From Paracoccaceae bacterium (GTDB lineage Bacteria; Pseudomonadota; Alphaproteobacteria; Rhodobacterales; Rhodobacteraceae): a DNA stretch of 64,000 bases. The stretch covers positions 496,001 to 560,000 of the forward strand of contig JALHOL010000001.1 in the NCBI GenBank assembly GCA_022843025.1, given 5' to 3'. Position numbers and translations under genes: made by a program. The notes below the pieces were generated by a model that did no database searches, had not been told where the DNA came from, and saw only the letters and a list, made by a program, of their open reading frames with translations. This document shows positions 35,805 through 45,068 of this stretch, piece by piece (the first letter of the stretch is position 1; every line of letters starts with the position of its first letter).

Positions 35805-37211
35805 GTGGGCCTGCTTCATCCTGATCGTCTTTTTCCGGCTGACCCTGCGTCACGTGACATCGCTCGCGCGCTGTATGCCGAGGTTCGGGGTCTGCCGATC
35901 GTCAGCCCACATGGCCATACCGACCCGGCGTGGTATGCGACGGATGCGGCCTTTCCCGATCCGGCCCAACTGTTCGTGACGCCTGATCATTATGTCTTTC
36001 GAATGCTCGCCTCGCAGGGTGTTCAGCTTGAGGCGTTGGGGGTTCCCCGCGCCGATGGCGGCCCGACGGAAACCGATGGCCGGAAGATCTGGCACCTGTT
36101 TGCGGCGAACTATCACCTGTTCCGGGGGACACCGTCGCGGATGTGGCTGGACCATGCGTTCGAGACCATCTTCGGTTTCGACCAGCGCCTTTCCGCTGCG
36201 ACTGCCGACGCTTACTACGACAGGATTGCCGAGGCGCTGCAAACTCCGGCTTTCCGGCCCCGTGCCTTGTTTCAGCGTTTCAAAATCGAAGTCATCGCCA
36301 CCACCGATTCCGCCTTGGATGACCTGTCGCATCACCAGACCATCCGCGACTCGGGTTGGATGGGCCGGGTGGTTCCCACCTATCGCCCCGATGCCGTTGT
36401 TGACCCGGATTTCCCGGGTTTCGCCGCCAACATTGCGCGGTTGGGTGAGGTCACGGGCGAAGACACGCAAAGCTGGCAGGGCTATCTGACTGCCCATCGC
36501 AAGCGTCGCGCGTTTTTCAAATCCATGGGGGCCACGGCCAGCGATCATGGCCATGCCACGGCCCGCACCGAAGATCTTTCCGTGCAAGACGCTTCGGACC
36601 TATTTGCCCGTATCCTGACCGGTCAGGCCTCTGCCGATGACGTCGATGCCTTTCGCGGCCAGATGCTGACCGAAATGGCGAGGATGAGCCTGGACGATGG
36701 TCTTGTCCTTCAGCTTCATCCTGGCAGCCGCCGTAACCATCATGCTGGAATTCTTCGGCAATTCGGCCGGGACAAGGGTTTCGATATTCCCGGTCGCACC
36801 GATTATGTCGCCGCGCTGAGGCCGCTTCTGAATGCGATGGGGATGGAACCGGGCCTGACGATCATCCTTTTCACGCTGGATGAGACTGCCTATGCCCGCG
36901 AGCTGGCCCCGCTGGCGGGCGTTTATCCGGCCCTTAAGCTTGGCCCCGCCTGGTGGTTCCATGACAGCCCCGAAGGCATACGCCGCTTCCGCGAAATGAC
37001 GACCGAGACGGCAGGTTTCTACAACACGGTCGGCTTTAACGACGACACCCGCGCCTTCCTGTCGATCCCGGCGCGGCACGATATGGCGCGCCGGGTGGAC
37101 TGTGCCTGGCTTGCCGACCTTGTCACCACGGGCCGACTTGACCGCGAGGAGGCGTTCGAGTTGGCCCCCCAACTGGCCTACGGGCTTGCGAAAGCCGCTT
37201 ACAAACTTTGA
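35805..37211 (+). CDS. uxaC: Glucuronate isomerase (uronate isomerase)
   Basis: UxaC converts D-glucuronate to D-fructuronate and D-galacturonate to D-tagaturonate. The 468-residue product shows the metal-site sequence [10 protein letters not shown] near the N terminus, HPGSRRNHH in the middle and [11 protein letters not shown] towards the C terminus, all typical of this amidohydrolase-superfamily enzyme. GTG at 35805 lies 6 bases after GGGGAGG and is preferred to GTG 35799, which would overlap that site. Leucine codons are often CTT, unlike genes to the left. It opens the plus-strand uronate operon. Confidence 0.93.
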   Translation: MGLLHPDRLFPADPASRDIARALYAEVRGLPIVSPHGHTDPAWYATDAAFPDPAQLFVTPDHYVFRMLASQGVQLEALGVPRADGGPTETDGRKIWHLFAANYHLFRGTPSRMWLDHAFETIFGFDQRLSAATADAYYDRIAEALQTPAFRPRALFQRFKIEVIATTDSALDDLSHHQTIRDSGWMGRVVPTYRPDAVVDPDFPGFAANIARLGEVTGEDTQSWQGYLTAHRKRRAFFKSMGATASDHGHATARTEDLSVQDASDLFARILTGQASADDVDAFRGQMLTEMARMSLDDGLVLQLHPGSRRNHHAGILRQFGRDKGFDIPGRTDYVAALRPLLNAMGMEPGLTIILFTLDETAYARELAPLAGVYPALKLGPAWWFHDSPEGIRRFREMTTETAGFYNTVGFNDDTRAFLSIPARHDMARRVDCAWLADLVTTGRLDREEAFELAPQLAYGLAKAAYKL

Positions 37212-37234
37212 CCAATACGAGGAGGAGAAGACCC

Positions 37235-38215
37235 ATGAAACTCAGAACCACCATGGCCACGCTTCTGGCCACGGCTGCCCTCAGCACCGCCGCCTTTGCC
37301 GAATGCGAGGTGACGCTGAAATCGTCCGACACCCACCCCGACGGCTATCCGACTGTCGCCGCCGTTCAGAAGTTGGGCGAGATGGTGAAGGAACGCTCGA
37401 ACGGGCGCATCTGCATCGACGTGTTCCATTCGGCCCAGTTGGGCGAGGAAAAGGACACGATCGAACAGACGAAGTTCGGCGTGATCGACATGAACCGCGT
37501 CTCGATGGGGCCGTTTAACAACATCATCGAAGAAACCAAGGTCGTTTCGCTGCCCTTCATCTTTCGCGGCACCGACCACATGCACCGCGTCATGGACGGC
37601 CCGATCGGCGAAGAGATCCTTGCGGCCTTTGAACCGCATGGGTTCATCGGGCTGGCCTATTACGATGGCGGTTCGCGCAGCTTCTACAACTCCAAAAAGC
37701 CCATCGATTCCATCGACGATCTGAGCGGGATGAAGGTCCGCGTCATGCAGTCTGACGTGTTCGTCGATATGATGTCAGCCCTTGGTGCCAATGCCACCCC
37801 GATGCCTTTCGGCGAGGTCTATTCAGCCATCCAGACCGGGGTTATCGACGGGGCGGAAAACAACTGGCCGTCCTTTGAAAGCTCGGGCCACTTCGAAGTT
37901 GCGGGCTATTACACGCTGAACGAACACCTGATCGTGCCGGAAGTTCTGGTGATGTCCAAGGTCAGCTGGGACAAGCTGACCCCGGAAGACCAGGCGCTGA
38001 TCCGGCAGGCCGCAAAGGATTCGGTGCCGATCAACCGCGAGCTTTGGGCCGCGCGCGAGAAGGTATCGGAAGAAAAGGTTCGCGCGGCGGGCGTCGAGAT
38101 TATCGACAACATCGACAAGACCCCGTTCATCGAGGCGATGGTCCCGGTTTATGAAAAGCATGCGAACACGCCGAAGTTGCAGGATCTGGTGACGCGTATT
38201 CAGGCGACCGAGTAA
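37235..38215 (+). CDS. TRAP transporter substrate-binding protein, DctP family
   Basis: The 326-residue periplasmic receptor has a Sec signal peptide ([20 protein letters not shown]). The DctP fold includes [19 protein letters not shown], the conserved segment around the ligand-binding Arg, and [25 protein letters not shown] precedes the ATG. It captures the substrate for the DctQ/DctM permease encoded next. From the surrounding enzymes the ligand is likely a hexuronate or unsaturated uronate, which is inference. A hairpin downstream probably protects this message so the receptor is made in excess. Confidence 0.92.
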   Translation: MKLRTTMATLLATAALSTAAFAECEVTLKSSDTHPDGYPTVAAVQKLGEMVKERSNGRICIDVFHSAQLGEEKDTIEQTKFGVIDMNRVSMGPFNNIIEETKVVSLPFIFRGTDHMHRVMDGPIGEEILAAFEPHGFIGLAYYDGGSRSFYNSKKPIDSIDDLSGMKVRVMQSDVFVDMMSALGANATPMPFGEVYSAIQTGVIDGAENNWPSFESSGHFEVAGYYTLNEHLIVPEVLVMSKVSWDKLTPEDQALIRQAAKDSVPINRELWAAREKVSEEKVRAAGVEIIDNIDKTPFIEAMVPVYEKHANTPKLQDLVTRIQATE

Positions 38216-38223
38216 CGACCAAA

Positions 38224-38243
38224 GGGGGGCGACACCGCCCCCC
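38224..38243 (+). other. Hairpin after dctP
   Basis: GGGGGGCG (38224-38231) pairs with CGCCCCCC (38236-38243) around a 4-base loop. A stable stem between receptor and permease genes, without a T tract, is a common way to stabilise the upstream receptor mRNA and reduce permease expression. Confidence 0.6.
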
Positions 38244-38266
38244 CCACCACTCCCCCGGAGGCAAAA

Positions 38267-38797
38267 GTGCAGCCAATCCTCATCCGTCTTGCCTCGATTC
38301 TGGGGGCTCTTTCGACGCTTGCCCTTTGGATCGCGGGCTTCGCCATGGTCGCGATGACCCTGATCGTCGGTGCGCAGGTCTTTGTCCGCTACGCGCTGAA
38401 CTCTTCGCTGGTCTGGAGCGAGCCTGTCTCTGTCCTGCTGATGGGCTGGTTCATCTTTCTTGGCAGCGCGGTGGGCACGCGGGAAGGCTTTCACCTGAGC
38501 TTCGATCTTATCGGCCATCTGGCCTCGCCCCGGATCCGGGCCGGAATGGAAACGCTATCGGATATGATCGTCTTTGCGTTCGGGGCCGCCATGGCCTTTT
38601 ACAGCTTTCAGCTTGGGGCCGCCGCCTGGGGATCACGGATGCCCGCCATTGGCCTGCCGGACGGGATCAGCATGGTTCCTGTCGTCCTTGGGGGTGCCAT
38701 GGTCGCCCTTTTTTCGCTGGAACGCCTTTTGCGACGCTTCGCGGGCTTGGAAACCGCCAGCACCTCTGTCGCCCATCAGAAAATCAGCGAGGTCTGA
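38267..38797 (+). CDS. TRAP transporter small permease, DctQ family
   Basis: The 176-residue membrane protein has four hydrophobic helices (about 15-40, 52-70, 92-112, 130-150), the topology of DctQ. The motif NSSLVWSEPVSVLLMGWFIF is typical of its second helix. The start is GTG at 38267 with CGGAGG about 6 bases before it. It lies between the receptor gene and dctM, 3 bases from the latter, and pairs with it in the inner membrane. Confidence 0.9.
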   Translation: MQPILIRLASILGALSTLALWIAGFAMVAMTLIVGAQVFVRYALNSSLVWSEPVSVLLMGWFIFLGSAVGTREGFHLSFDLIGHLASPRIRAGMETLSDMIVFAFGAAMAFYSFQLGAAAWGSRMPAIGLPDGISMVPVVLGGAMVALFSLERLLRRFAGLETASTSVAHQKISEV

Positions 38798-38800
38798 CCC

Positions 38801-40081
38801 ATGGAAATGTGGATACTCTTCGGGTCTTTCACCCTTTTGCTTTTGATCGGGACGCCTGTCGCCTATTGCCTTGGCGCGGCCTCGCTTTTGACCGTCCTTT
38901 ACATGGAACTGCCGCCGATCATCGTGTTTCAGCGCATGAATTCTGGTGTCAGCGTCTTTTCCCTGATGGCCATTCCGCTGTTCATCTATGCTGGTGACCT
39001 GATGGTGAGGGGCGGCATCGCCACCCGGATCGTTGCCTTTGCCGGGTCCATGATCGGCCATGTCAGGGGTGGCCTTGGTCAGGTGAACATCGCGGCCTCT
39101 ACCCTGTTTGGCGGCATCTCCGGCTCTGCGGTGGCCGAGGCCGCCGCCGTGGGCGGCATCATGATCCCGCAGATGAAGGCGCGCGGCTATGATGCCGACT
39201 ATGCGGTAAACATCACGGCCATGGCCTCGCTTATCGCGATCCTGATCCCGCCGTCGCACAACCTGATCATCTATTCGATCTCGGCCGGTGGCTCGATCTC
39301 TATTGCCGATCTCTTCACTGCCGGGATTGTACCGGGCTTCCTGCTGGCAGCCTCTTTGATGGTTGCAGCCTATTTCGTCGCCCGCAGCCGCGGCTACCCG
39401 ACCGAGGCGTTTCCCGGCTGGGCCATGGTCGCGCACCTTGGGGCTGTGGCGATCCCCGGAATTCTTCTGATCGCGATCATTTTCGGCGGTGTCCGCTCGG
39501 GCATCTTCACCGCGACCGAAAGCTCTTGTGTCGCGGTGCTGTACGCGCTGGTGATCACCTATTTCGTCTATCGCGAGCTTGATTGGAAAGCCTTCCTCGC
39601 CGCCACTGCCGGGGCAGTGCGGACAACCGCGATGGTCCTTTTGATCATCGGCACCGCCAGCGCGTTTTCCTGGCTTATGGCTTTCCATCAGGTCCCGGCC
39701 GCGCTGATCGACTGGATGAAGACGATCTCGGACAACCCGATCATCATCCTGCTGATCATCAACGTGATCCTGCTGCTGCTGGGCACCTTCATGGACATGG
39801 GGCCGACGATCATCATCACCACCCCGATCTTCCTGCCCATTGCCGAGGCTTATGGAATCGACCCGGTCCAGTTCGGCATCATCATGATCCTGAACTGCGG
39901 CATCGGGCTGAACACGCCCCCGGTTGGCGCGGTCCAGTTCGTCGCCTGCGCGGTCGGCAAGATCAGCGTGGCGGAATCGATGCGCACGATCTGGCCCTTC
40001 TACGGCGCAGGCTTCGCGGTGCTGATGCTGGTGACGTATGTCCCTGCCGTCTCGCTCTGGTTGCCATCGCTCTTTCACTAG
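38801..40081 (+). CDS. TRAP transporter large permease, DctM family
   Basis: The 426-residue integral membrane protein has about 12 hydrophobic helices and forms the Na+-driven translocation pathway. Diagnostic stretches include FGGISGSAVAEAAAVGGIMIP, ILIPPSHNLIIYS and GIGLNTPPVGAVQF. The gene has a 3-base gap to dctQ and 8 bases to the cupin gene, so the transporter and the intracellular enzymes are in one transcript. Codon use follows the uronate block. Confidence 0.94.
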   Translation: MEMWILFGSFTLLLLIGTPVAYCLGAASLLTVLYMELPPIIVFQRMNSGVSVFSLMAIPLFIYAGDLMVRGGIATRIVAFAGSMIGHVRGGLGQVNIAASTLFGGISGSAVAEAAAVGGIMIPQMKARGYDADYAVNITAMASLIAILIPPSHNLIIYSISAGGSISIADLFTAGIVPGFLLAASLMVAAYFVARSRGYPTEAFPGWAMVAHLGAVAIPGILLIAIIFGGVRSGIFTATESSCVAVLYALVITYFVYRELDWKAFLAATAGAVRTTAMVLLIIGTASAFSWLMAFHQVPAALIDWMKTISDNPIIILLIINVILLLLGTFMDMGPTIIITTPIFLPIAEAYGIDPVQFGIIMILNCGIGLNTPPVGAVQFVACAVGKISVAESMRTIWPFYGAGFAVLMLVTYVPAVSLWLPSLFH

Positions 40082-40089
40082 GTGACGCA

Positions 40090-40404
40090 ATGCCCCCCAA
40101 GACATATCCAACCGTCGCCACGGGCCCCGGCGTGACACGTCAGGTGCTGGCCGACCACCCCGACCTGATGATCGTTGCCTTCCGCTTCATGGAAGGGGCA
40201 GAAGGCGCGTTGCACAATCACCCGCATGTGCAGGCGACCTTTGTCCAATCCGGACGCTTCGCCTTTAGCGTGGGCGGTCAGGACCGTGAGGTCGGCCCCG
40301 GCGACAGCCTTATAGTCCCCAGCGGTGCGACCCATGGCTGCCGCTGCCTTGAATCCGGGGTGCTGATCGACAGCTTTGCCCCCCGCCGCGACGACTTCCT
40401 TTGA
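40090..40404 (+). CDS. kdgF: Small cupin protein, KdgF-like
   Basis: This 104-residue single-domain cupin has two cupin motifs: HNHPHVQATFVQSG(R/F) in strand set 1, with metal-ligand His residues and a Gln/Glu position, and GDSLIVPSGATHGCRC in set 2. KdgF-type cupins speed the opening of 4,5-unsaturated uronates released by pectate or alginate lyases, feeding KduI. Size, motifs and placement directly before kduI support this, but small cupins are hard to tell apart, so function is inferred mainly from the neighbours. Confidence 0.75.
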   Translation: MPPKTYPTVATGPGVTRQVLADHPDLMIVAFRFMEGAEGALHNHPHVQATFVQSGRFAFSVGGQDREVGPGDSLIVPSGATHGCRCLESGVLIDSFAPRRDDFL

Positions 40405-40415
40405 AAGGCCCTGTC

Positions 40416-41240
40416 ATGCTGAGCATCGAGACCCGCCCCGCCATTTCCCCGACTGAAGCCAAAGGCATGGACACAACGGCCCTGCGTGGCGCGTTCCTTG
40501 GGCAGGGTCTTTTTGCCGATGGCGAAATCCGTCTGATCTATAGCCACTATGACCGCATGATGACCGGCGGTGCGGTTCCGGCGGGCGGTAGCCTGACGCT
40601 GGACCACGTCAAGGAATGCGGCACCGCCTCGATCCTTGACCGCAGAGAGATGGGCGTCGTGAACGTGGGTGGTTCCGGCACAGTGACCGCTGCAGGCGAG
40701 ACCTATGCGATGGAAAAGGGGGACGTTCTGTATCTTGGCCGGGGGCTTGGACCTGTTGTCTTTGCGGGGCAGGGGAGGTTCTACCTTACCTCTGCCCCCG
40801 CCCATGCCAGACTTCCCGCCCGGCTGATCCGTCTTGGCGATGCGAAAAGCTTCACCACTGGCGCGGCAGAGACGGCGAACCACCGGACGATCTATCAGTT
40901 CATCCACCCCGAAGTGATGGAAAGCTGCCAGCTGGTTCTGGGCTATACCAAGTTCCACGGCGGTTCTGTCTGGAACACCATGCCCGCCCACCTGCACGAC
41001 CGCAGGATGGAGGCCTATTTCTATTTTGACCTCGCCCCCGACGCCCGTGTTTTCCACATGATGGGCGAACCTTCAGAGACACGCCACCTGGTCGTCGCCA
41101 ACGAACAAGCCGTGCTGTCACCGCCGTGGTCGATCCACTGCGGCGCTGGCACCGGCAGCTATACCTTTGTCTGGGCGATGGCCGGAGACAACGTCGATTA
41201 CAAGGACGTGGAGATGGTCGGGATGGGGGACCTTCGGTGA
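40416..41240 (+). CDS. kduI: 5-dehydro-4-deoxy-D-glucuronate isomerase
   Basis: KduI isomerises 5-keto-4-deoxyuronate to 2,5-diketo-3-deoxygluconate. The 274-residue product has the bicupin layout, KECGTASILDRREMGVVNVG, FIHPEVMESCQLVLGYT and the zinc-site sequence MPAHLHDRRMEAYFYF with His and Glu ligands. ATG 40416 is preferred to TTG 40401 because GAAAGG lies in front of it. The stop overlaps kduD in a GTGA. Its presence next to kdgF implies growth on oligo-uronides as well as free hexuronates. Confidence 0.93.
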   Translation: MLSIETRPAISPTEAKGMDTTALRGAFLGQGLFADGEIRLIYSHYDRMMTGGAVPAGGSLTLDHVKECGTASILDRREMGVVNVGGSGTVTAAGETYAMEKGDVLYLGRGLGPVVFAGQGRFYLTSAPAHARLPARLIRLGDAKSFTTGAAETANHRTIYQFIHPEVMESCQLVLGYTKFHGGSVWNTMPAHLHDRRMEAYFYFDLAPDARVFHMMGEPSETRHLVVANEQAVLSPPWSIHCGAGTGSYTFVWAMAGDNVDYKDVEMVGMGDLR

Positions 41241-41965
41241 ACCCGTTCTCGCTTGCAGGTCGACACGCGCTTGTGACCGGGGCCAATACCGGCATTGGCC
41301 AAGCCATCGCGGTTGCTCTGGCGCAGGCGGGCGCAAGGGTGACCGTCGCCGCCCGCCGAGACTGCGATGAGACGCTGGCGTTGATACCCGGCGCGCAGGC
41401 GATCCATCTTGATTTCGCCGACCCGTTGGCTGCCCGTGATACATTCGCGGGCCATGACTATGACATCCTGATCAGCAACGCTGGCACCATTCGCCGCGCC
41501 GACAGCCTTGAGTTCAGTGAGGAAGACTGGGACGCGGTGATGGACGTCAACCTCAAATCCGTCTTCTTCACGGCCCAGGCCTTTGCCCGCGCCCTTGCGG
41601 CCCGCAAGTCGCCGGGCGCGATCGTCAACATCGCGTCGCTTCTGTCATTTCAGGGCGGCATCCGCGTGCCGTCCTATACGGCCGCGAAGCACGGTGTCGC
41701 GGGGTTGACCAAGCTTCTTGCCAACGAATGGGCCGTGCGTGGCATCAACGTCAACGCCATCGCACCGGGCTATATCGAGACCAACAACACCGAGGCGCTT
41801 CGCAACGACCCCGACCGGAGCGAAGCGATCCTTGCCCGTATCCCGGCCGGGCGCTGGGGCCGCCCGGATGACATCGCAGGAACCGCCGTCTTCCTTGCCT
41901 CTCCTGCTGCGGCTTATATCCATGGCGCGATCCTGAACGTGGATGGAGGCTGGCTTGCCCGCTGA
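41237..41965 (+). CDS. kduD: 2-dehydro-3-deoxy-D-gluconate 5-dehydrogenase (SDR family)
   Basis: KduD reduces 2,5-diketo-3-deoxygluconate to KDG with NAD(P)H. The 242-residue short-chain dehydrogenase has the Rossmann TGANTGIG (about 12-19), NAG at ISNAGTIRR, the catalytic Ser in NIASLLSFQGG and YTAAK (Tyr/Lys pair). The start is GTG at 41237, inside the GTGA overlap with kduI. The product is the KdgK substrate, so the pathway converges there. Confidence 0.92.
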   Translation: MNPFSLAGRHALVTGANTGIGQAIAVALAQAGARVTVAARRDCDETLALIPGAQAIHLDFADPLAARDTFAGHDYDILISNAGTIRRADSLEFSEEDWDAVMDVNLKSVFFTAQAFARALAARKSPGAIVNIASLLSFQGGIRVPSYTAAKHGVAGLTKLLANEWAVRGINVNAIAPGYIETNNTEALRNDPDRSEAILARIPAGRWGRPDDIAGTAVFLASPAAAYIHGAILNVDGGWLAR

Positions 41966-41966
41966 C

Positions 41967-43376
41967 ATGTTTCGGACCCGCCCCGCCCCAAGAACCGGCA
42001 TCGTCCACCTTGGCTTGGGTGCCTTTTTTCGCTCGCATGGGGCGGTTTACGTTCAGGACGCGATGGCCAGATCGGGCGGTGACTGGGGCATACTTGGCGT
42101 TTCGCTGAAGCGTCCGGATATCCGCGACGCCTTGGAGCCGCAGGATGGCCTGTACCACGCGCTTGAGCTTGGTCCCGAAGGCCAGACAGTGCAGACTGTC
42201 ACCAGTGTCACGGGCGTCTTGGTTGCGCCCGAAGATCCCATCGCTGTCCTTGACGCAATGGCGGATCCGGCGGTCAGGATCGTTTCGCTGACGGTCACCG
42301 AAAAGGGCTATTGCCACGAGCCTGCGACCGGCAGGCTTAACCTCGATCATCCTGACATCGCCTACGATCTGACCCATGCCTTGCCACGGTCCGCCATCGG
42401 CTTTCTTGTGCGCGCGCTTGACCTTCGCCGCCAACTTGGCATTCGGCCTTTTTCGGTGCTGAGCTGTGACAATCTGCCGTCGAACGGTGCGCTCTTGCGC
42501 GGACTTGCGCTGGACTTTGCCCGAAACATCGACCCTTCATTGGCAGAGTGGATCGAAACCGAATGTCGGTTTCCTTCGACGATGGTCGATCGCATCGTTC
42601 CTGCCACCACGCCGGACACCATCGCCACTGTCGCACGCCTGACCGGCAAGACTGATGCCGCCCCAGTGCAGCATGAACCCTTTCGGCAGTGGGTGATCCA
42701 GGATGATTTTGTCGACAACCAGCGCCCGGATCTTGCCGCTGTCGGCGTTGAGCTTGTGCCTGACGTAAGCCCCTATGAACACATGAAGTTGCGGATGCTG
42801 AACGGCACGCATTCGTCGCTGGCGTATCTTGGCTATCTTGCCGGTCACGAGACAATCGCCGAAACGATGGCCGACCCGGTCTTTGCCCGCTTTGTCCGCA
42901 GCCTTTGGCGGAACGAGATCATTCCAGCCCTGACCCCGCCACCGGGGGCTGACCTGAATGCCTATGCCGAGCGTTTGTTCGGGCGGTACCAAAACCCCGG
43001 CATCCGCCACCGGACCTGGCAGATCGCGATGGACGGCAGCCAGAAACTGCCGCAGCGCCTTCTTTCGACCCTGGCCGACAACCTGGCGGCTGGTCGGGAT
43101 AGCCCTGGCCTTCTTCTCGCGGTCGCGGCGTGGGTGCGCTATGTCGGTGGCGTCGACGAGAAGGGGCAGCCAATCGACGTGCGCGACCCCTTTGCCACCC
43201 GGCTTCGCGCCGCTTCGGACAGCCAAGAGACGCCGGAAGGCAAGGTCGCGGCATTGCTGGCCTTTCACGAAATCTTCCCGCCCGATCTTGCCCGCGCGAT
43301 AGAGCCGGGCCTGACGGCCGCCTACATCCTTTTGCAGCAAAACGGCGCAGGCTGCGCCGTGGAGGCCCTGTTATGA
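41967..43376 (+). CDS. uxuB: D-mannonate oxidoreductase / fructuronate reductase (mannitol dehydrogenase family)
   Basis: The enzyme reduces D-fructuronate from UxaC to D-mannonate with NADH. The 469-residue product has N-terminal GIVHLGLGAFFRSHGAVY, the NAD-binding/catalytic ends SVLSCDNLPSNG and the C-terminal catalytic KLRMLNGTHSSLAYLG. Start choice is uncertain: ATG 41967 is used, but TTG 41955 has GGAGG at ideal spacing and would overlap kduD by 11 bases. Tagaturonate reductase (UxaB) and mannitol dehydrogenases share the fold, but coupling to uxuA fits UxuB. Confidence 0.88.
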   Translation: MFRTRPAPRTGIVHLGLGAFFRSHGAVYVQDAMARSGGDWGILGVSLKRPDIRDALEPQDGLYHALELGPEGQTVQTVTSVTGVLVAPEDPIAVLDAMADPAVRIVSLTVTEKGYCHEPATGRLNLDHPDIAYDLTHALPRSAIGFLVRALDLRRQLGIRPFSVLSCDNLPSNGALLRGLALDFARNIDPSLAEWIETECRFPSTMVDRIVPATTPDTIATVARLTGKTDAAPVQHEPFRQWVIQDDFVDNQRPDLAAVGVELVPDVSPYEHMKLRMLNGTHSSLAYLGYLAGHETIAETMADPVFARFVRSLWRNEIIPALTPPPGADLNAYAERLFGRYQNPGIRHRTWQIAMDGSQKLPQRLLSTLADNLAAGRDSPGLLLAVAAWVRYVGGVDEKGQPIDVRDPFATRLRAASDSQETPEGKVAALLAFHEIFPPDLARAIEPGLTAAYILLQQNGAGCAVEALL

Positions 43377-44560
43377 TCGAAAGCTGGCGCTGGTTTGGGC
43401 CATACGACAAAATCACCCTGCCCGAGATTGCCCAGACCGGGGCCAGCGGCATCGTCACAGCCCTGCACGAGATCCCTTATGGCGAGGTCTGGCCCACCGA
43501 CCTGATCGCCACGCGCAAGGCTGAGATTGAAGCGGCGGGCTTTGAATGGGTCGTTGTCGAAAGTCTGCCGATACATGAACGCATCAAGCGCGGCGAAGGC
43601 GACCTGAGCCAGCTTTTCGCCAACTATCGACAAAGCATGGCAAACCTTGCGGCGGTTGGCATCCGGACGATCTGCTACAACTTCATGCCGCTGATCGACT
43701 GGACCCGCACCGACCTTGCCGCACCTGTCGCGCGGGGCGGAACCTGCCTGCGCTTTTCTGCCCCGAAGATGGCGGCGTTTGAAATCCACATGCTGGGGCG
43801 TCACGCGGCTGAAGACGATTACTCGGAACAGGTCCGCAAGGATGGCGCGGTCTGGTTCCAGCACTCCTCCGAAGCGGATCGGGAGATGCTTCTTCACTCC
43901 ATCATGTCCGGTTTGCCGGGCGCCTATGACCGCTATGACATTGCAGGGTTGAAGTCGGCCTTGCAGGGGTATGACGGCATCAGTCGCAGTGACCTGCGCG
44001 CGAACTATCGCCGCTTCCTTGAAGAGGTGATCCCGACGGCCGAAGAGCTTGGCATGCGGCTTTGCGTCCATCCGGACGACCCGCCGCGTGATCTTTTGGG
44101 TTTGCCGCGCATCGTATCCGATGTGGAAGGCATTGCCTTTGCGCTGAACGCGGTGCCGGCTCGCGCAAATGGGCTTACACTCTGCGCCGGGTCTTTAGGC
44201 GCGAACCCGGCCAATGACGTGCCTGCTATCGCCCGGCAATTTGCCGATCGCATCCACTTTGCCCATCTGCGGAACGTCCGCAAAGATCCCGATGGCAGCT
44301 TTGAAGAGGCGGCGCATCTTGAGGGCGACACGGACATGGTCGCCTTGATTGACGCATTGCTGACCGAAGAACGCCGCCGCATCGCAGAGGGACGCGAGGA
44401 CGCGGTTTTTCCCTATCGTCCTGACCATGGGCACGAACTTCTGACGGATATCGGCCGCGGCACCCATCCCGGCTATTCCCTCATCGGCCGTCTGCGGGGC
44501 CTTGCCGAATTGCGCGGCGTGGCCACGGCACTCGCCCGGCCAAACCAAGCGGGCAGATAA
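43373..44560 (+). CDS. uxuA: Mannonate dehydratase
   Basis: UxuA dehydrates D-mannonate to KDG. The 395-residue product has the xylose-isomerase-like barrel motifs CYNFMPLIDWTRTDL, GMRLCVHPDDPPRDL, LTLCAGSLGANPANDVP and HFAHLRNV, with the metal-site Cys/His/Asp residues of the family. Length is typical. The ATG overlaps the uxuB stop in ATGA, with GGAGG upstream. It is the last gene of the uronate operon; tRNA-Phe lies 140 bases beyond on the other strand. Confidence 0.94.
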   Translation: MIESWRWFGPYDKITLPEIAQTGASGIVTALHEIPYGEVWPTDLIATRKAEIEAAGFEWVVVESLPIHERIKRGEGDLSQLFANYRQSMANLAAVGIRTICYNFMPLIDWTRTDLAAPVARGGTCLRFSAPKMAAFEIHMLGRHAAEDDYSEQVRKDGAVWFQHSSEADREMLLHSIMSGLPGAYDRYDIAGLKSALQGYDGISRSDLRANYRRFLEEVIPTAEELGMRLCVHPDDPPRDLLGLPRIVSDVEGIAFALNAVPARANGLTLCAGSLGANPANDVPAIARQFADRIHFAHLRNVRKDPDGSFEEAAHLEGDTDMVALIDALLTEERRRIAEGREDAVFPYRPDHGHELLTDIGRGTHPGYSLIGRLRGLAELRGVATALARPNQAGR

Positions 44561-44700
44561 CACCCTCAAGCGCTGTGTTGACTCATAGCGGGTTCTAAGC
44601 CGGGCCCGCACCGCCATGGCACGAAAAACCATGCGCTGAACGTCCCACGCATGAACGCAGAACCGGGCTGTGCCCAATCAGAACAGCGTTTGAGATGAAG
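44561..44700. other. uxuA-tRNA-Phe gap, no gene seen
   Basis: These 140 bases at the right edge of the uronate block hold no open frame of note, no clear terminator and no visible repeat of the tRNA end. From here to yacG (44892) the only feature is the tRNA. Confidence 0.4.
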
Positions 44701-44776
44701 TGGTGCCCGGAGCCGGAATCGAACCAGCGACACGCGGATTTTCAATCCGCTGCTCTACCAACTGAGCTATCCGGGC
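44701..44776 (-). tRNA. tRNA-Phe (anticodon GAA)
   Basis: Read on the minus strand, the 76 bases fold as a standard cloverleaf: acceptor GCCCGGA pairs with TCCGGGC, D arm TAGCTCAGTTGGTAGAGCA, anticodon stem GCGGA/TCCGC around loop TTGAAAA with anticodon GAA, T loop GGTTCGATTCC, and an encoded CCA end. Its 3' end faces the uronate block, the usual geometry for integration into a tRNA gene. Confidence 0.97.
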
Positions 44777-44891
44777 ACCGTTGTCGAAGGGGCGCTGCCC
44801 TTCGGGTGGCGGGGTGATACGTCAGGCGGGCGGGGCTGTCCAGTGGGTATCGGCAGAAAATTCGCAGCCTTGCCGTGCTGGCGTGGGGGCC

Positions 44892-45068
44892 TTAGTTCGG
44901 GCGTTCGGGCGGGGTGTCGGAGTCGGGCAGGTCACCGTCTTCCATCGGCTCGGCCGGGATGGTGTAGCTGCCTGTCAGCCAGCGGCCAAGGTCCACATCT
45001 GCACAGCGGCGCGAGCAGAAGGGGCGGTATTTCGCATCGGTTTCCTTGTTGCAGATCGGGCAGGTCAT
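44892..45068 (-). CDS. yacG: DNA gyrase inhibitor / zinc-binding protein YacG
   Basis: This is a 58-residue protein. It begins [20 protein letters not shown] and carries four zinc-binding cysteines (Cys3, Cys6, Cys18, Cys22) followed by an acidic, Pro-rich tail. This is the YacG treble-clef-like pattern, in which the E. coli protein binds GyrB and inhibits gyrase. The ATG overlaps the stop of the RNase G/E gene in ATGA, so it is the last gene of the infA-maf-RNase G-yacG operon. Confidence 0.92.
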   Translation of the reverse strand: MTCPICNKETDAKYRPFCSRRCADVDLGRWLTGSYTIPAEPMEDGDLPDSDTPPERPN

